This document shows, in pieces, positions 61,640 through 64,000 of a stretch of 64,000 bases of DNA (positions within the stretch are counted from its first letter, which is position 1; the number at the start of each line of letters is the position of its first letter). The position numbers were made by a program, and so were the translations under genes. The notes beneath the pieces are model-generated. The model did no database searches. It saw nothing but the letters and a program-made list of their open reading frames with translations, and had not been told where the DNA came from. The DNA is taken from positions 79,321,877 through 79,385,876 of the forward strand of contig CM040426.1 of assembly GCA_022702705.1 (NCBI GenBank), read 5' to 3'. The DNA is from Papilionanthe hookeriana x Papilionanthe teres (Eukaryota; Streptophyta; Magnoliopsida; Asparagales; Orchidaceae).

Positions 61640-62890
61640 TGTGGATTATTCTGGGTTTGCTTTATTCGTTGCTGCTGTGTTTTCTCGTTTGCATGTATTT
61701 GCAATATATTGTAGAAACCTTTAATATGTTTCACTCTGTTGCCCAACTTATAAAGCATGGTTGAACTTTAGTTGGATTTGAGTTTACTTGAGCATCTTGA
61801 TTTTTCTGTGCCATTTTTGTTTTCTACTTGATTCTGAACAAGCGTCAGTATCCCCCTTTTCTACCAGAGATGTTCTTGTACAAACGACAGCTCGATGTTG
61901 ACTTATGCAGCTGATTTATTAGTGTACCTGTTTCTCTGAGGCAAACCGATGGGATTTTCTGTAGAAGGTTGTGTAAAAGAAATATTTTATTTTTTTTTGA
62001 AGTGAATATTACAATTACAAAAAGAAAAGATAAACATCTATAACTTGAGAGGTAAGTGATTTCTTTCTACTTTTATAATTTGAGAGGTAGGAAGAATCTC
62101 CAACTCTAATTTTAGGATTAACAACTATTATATCTCAACTTTAAATATGAGCACCTGGATGCTAGTTATGAATTTTTTTTTTTTTAGTGTTAGGTAGTAT
62201 TTTTTACACCTTTGGCTATTGTTCTCTATTAGTTTTATTGTTCTAGCCAATCATCAATTTTATGCTTTTGGTGTACTTGCATGTGTGCCGATTTTAATGT
62301 TACAGTGGGACCATGCCATATATATGCATATACACACACATGTACGATAAAAATGAGAGCATGTGATGATTTATATGTTAACTTTTACTTGGCAGGTGCG
62401 GTTTAGCTCTCTCACCAGCAATGACCTAGATATGTTTGCATGTTATAACTCCTGTTAATATTTTTTTGCAATTTACTTTCCTATTGTACCTTTTAGAGCC
62501 CTTAGTAGAGTATTGTAGTGGAAATAATATATTGGTACGTGTTCCTAGGCATTTGTCACGGGAATCAGATGGCGGGGGATCATGAGCATATGCTCGTCTC
62601 TTATCTGAATTACACATTTTACATTATTGTATAGAATTATGACCGGACATGTATATACGGAGTTCGATCGCAATTTTTCTTTTTTTTGATTTGTTGCCGA
62701 CCTGACGGCTTTAGCCTTTATTTATATTTGCCTTGTTTTACTGCTTTACTGCTTATTTGAATGCATAGATTGTTTTTAACTTTTTTAGCTTCTGATTTTG
62801 TATGGAATCATCGTTATAATTTACATTCTTCAAGGGCCCTAATATTATAAATATTTTATAAACACTCTAATAAAAGATTCAAGATTAATC
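61640..62890. other. 3' flank of eIF3g, no further gene seen
   Basis: AT-rich DNA that should include the 3' untranslated region; no canonical aataaa was found close to the stop. No other coding or mobile feature supported. Confidence 0.5.
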
Positions 62891-62939
62891 AAAATTTAAG
62901 ATTAAAATATTCAACTATTTAAAACATGCACTTTACTTT

Positions 62940-64000
62940 TTTGCAAGGCCTTCAGATCGGTTTTAAAATGATTTGCTTGGCATGACTATATCTCAAGACA
63001 TCCCTAATATGGCCTCCATGATTCGTACTAAATAATTGTATTATATTGCATGACTTGAGGAGAAGTCCTCGTGGTTCTTCAATTCGAGTGACCAAATATA
63101 AGTTTTTTATACTTAGTTGGTTTATCTAGCACATTTAGGATGTTAGAGGCTTTCCCGATCCAGATAAGGAGCAAGTCCTTTCTGTAAAGTGTTTCTAACT
63201 TTGTAGCTAAACCTCGTTTTCTCCTCTTTTCCAGTGGCATCCTCGCTACTTCGACAAGTATAAATCCCAACTCTGGGAGCTCCGCCTGTAGTCTTAACAT
63301 AAAGTTTCATTCCTTAGACCTTAAGGCTACAAAGGTCCCTGTGGACGATACAATGCACAGATTGTTCATTGGAGATCTCTGGATGTGTTAGGTCGACTTC
63401 CTTCACGGCCAGGTAGACTTAGGGTTCTAGCATCTTGGTATGATGGGTCTGTGGTACCCTGATCCAGCTACCTTTACATTTTAGGAGTACTCTACCCTTC
63501 CTCTTATTGAGACCCTTTGAGCCTTGTCACTCCTTTGACTTTGTTGATAACATCTTGACGATCTGATTACCGATGAGTTGTCTCCCGTTTGGGATACGGT
63601 GATTCACTATTTGCTCTTATGACCCAGTGAGCTCTGGCATATAAGGATATCCCCGTCGAGATGATTTTGGTAATTTTGTAGGCTCCATGTGTCGATAAGC
63701 TGCTACCAATTTAAGATGCGAGAGACGCATTTTCTGCCCCGTGACTTAGTTAGAGCTTTGAAGCATCAGGGCGTTCCCACACGAAACAACCATCCTTTGG
63801 TAGTCTATTATTCAGGTTTATCATAATATAAGAGAAACCCTTTTTATCGAGACTATTCTAGGGTATCCTCCTAGATGCGATTAACTAAAGGTATATGTTC
63901 CTTAAGGAGACTCTCGACCTCCCATAACAAAAATTTTATTTTTGGTTCTCTTGTTAGAAGTGGCTTATGTAGGGATTCTCTTCTTGGATGTTGTGTTTCA
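62940..64000. other. More GC-rich unidentified sequence, runs off the window
   Basis: From about 62940 base composition changes and short coding-like stretches appear, for example the minus-strand frame 63300-63079 with LEKRRKRGLATKLETLYRKD. No domain is recognised and frames are short. Probably the edge of a decayed retroelement continuing beyond the window. Confidence 0.35.

Overview
This is nuclear DNA from a plant, most likely a monocot with a large, repeat-rich genome. It holds an intact secreted GNA-type mannose-binding lectin gene (a class most abundant in monocots), an intact eIF3 subunit G gene split by a 12.3 kb intron, and many decayed plant transposon families: Ty1/copia, CACTA-associated Transposase_24, PIF/Harbinger, hAT-like MITEs, an RTE-clade LINE and a tRNA-derived SINE. 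The species cannot be fixed from the sequence. There is no sign of bacterial, organellar or complete viral DNA.

Layout. 1-2200: AT-rich, no gene. 2210-18190: a nest of retroelements. Two diverged ~0.5 kb direct repeats (2213-2757, 17662-18188) flank a GAGTCTTG-type minisatellite and a tandem copia array with the structure LTR-internal-LTR-internal-LTR (3730-16522); both copia coding regions are broken. 18190-23590: AT-rich, no gene. 23592-23950: three tandem ~124 bp units. 24759-32330: exons of a decayed Transposase_24 gene, split by about 6 kb that contains a CpG-rich promoter-like stretch, a foldback element and two short tandem arrays. 32565-33083: intronless lectin gene whose TATA box lies only ~180 bp from the transposase remnant. 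33240-36420: AT-rich with a candidate MITE. 36427-44423: an ~8 kb PIF/Harbinger element with matching terminal inverted repeats and TTA target duplications, both ORFs as pseudogenes on the minus strand, and nested insertions including a truncated RTE LINE. 47657-48220: hAT-like MITE just upstream of eIF3g. 48463-61628: eIF3g, whose single intron carries a full-length RTE LINE with a perfect 17 bp target duplication, a second hAT-like MITE with a clear 8 bp duplication, a SINE head and an RTE 3' fragment. 62900-64000: a more GC-rich unidentified stretch that runs off the window.

Only two genes look functional: the lectin (signal peptide, three intact mannose-binding motifs) and eIF3g (zinc knuckle plus RRM; its exons join in frame to 290 residues). 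They are unrelated in role. Everything else supportable is transposon-derived or simple repeat. I saw no wholly new cellular system. The most informative structures are the tandem copia array with complementary lesions, the complete PIF/Harbinger element, the full-length LINE inside the eIF3g intron, and a transposase remnant abutting the lectin promoter.
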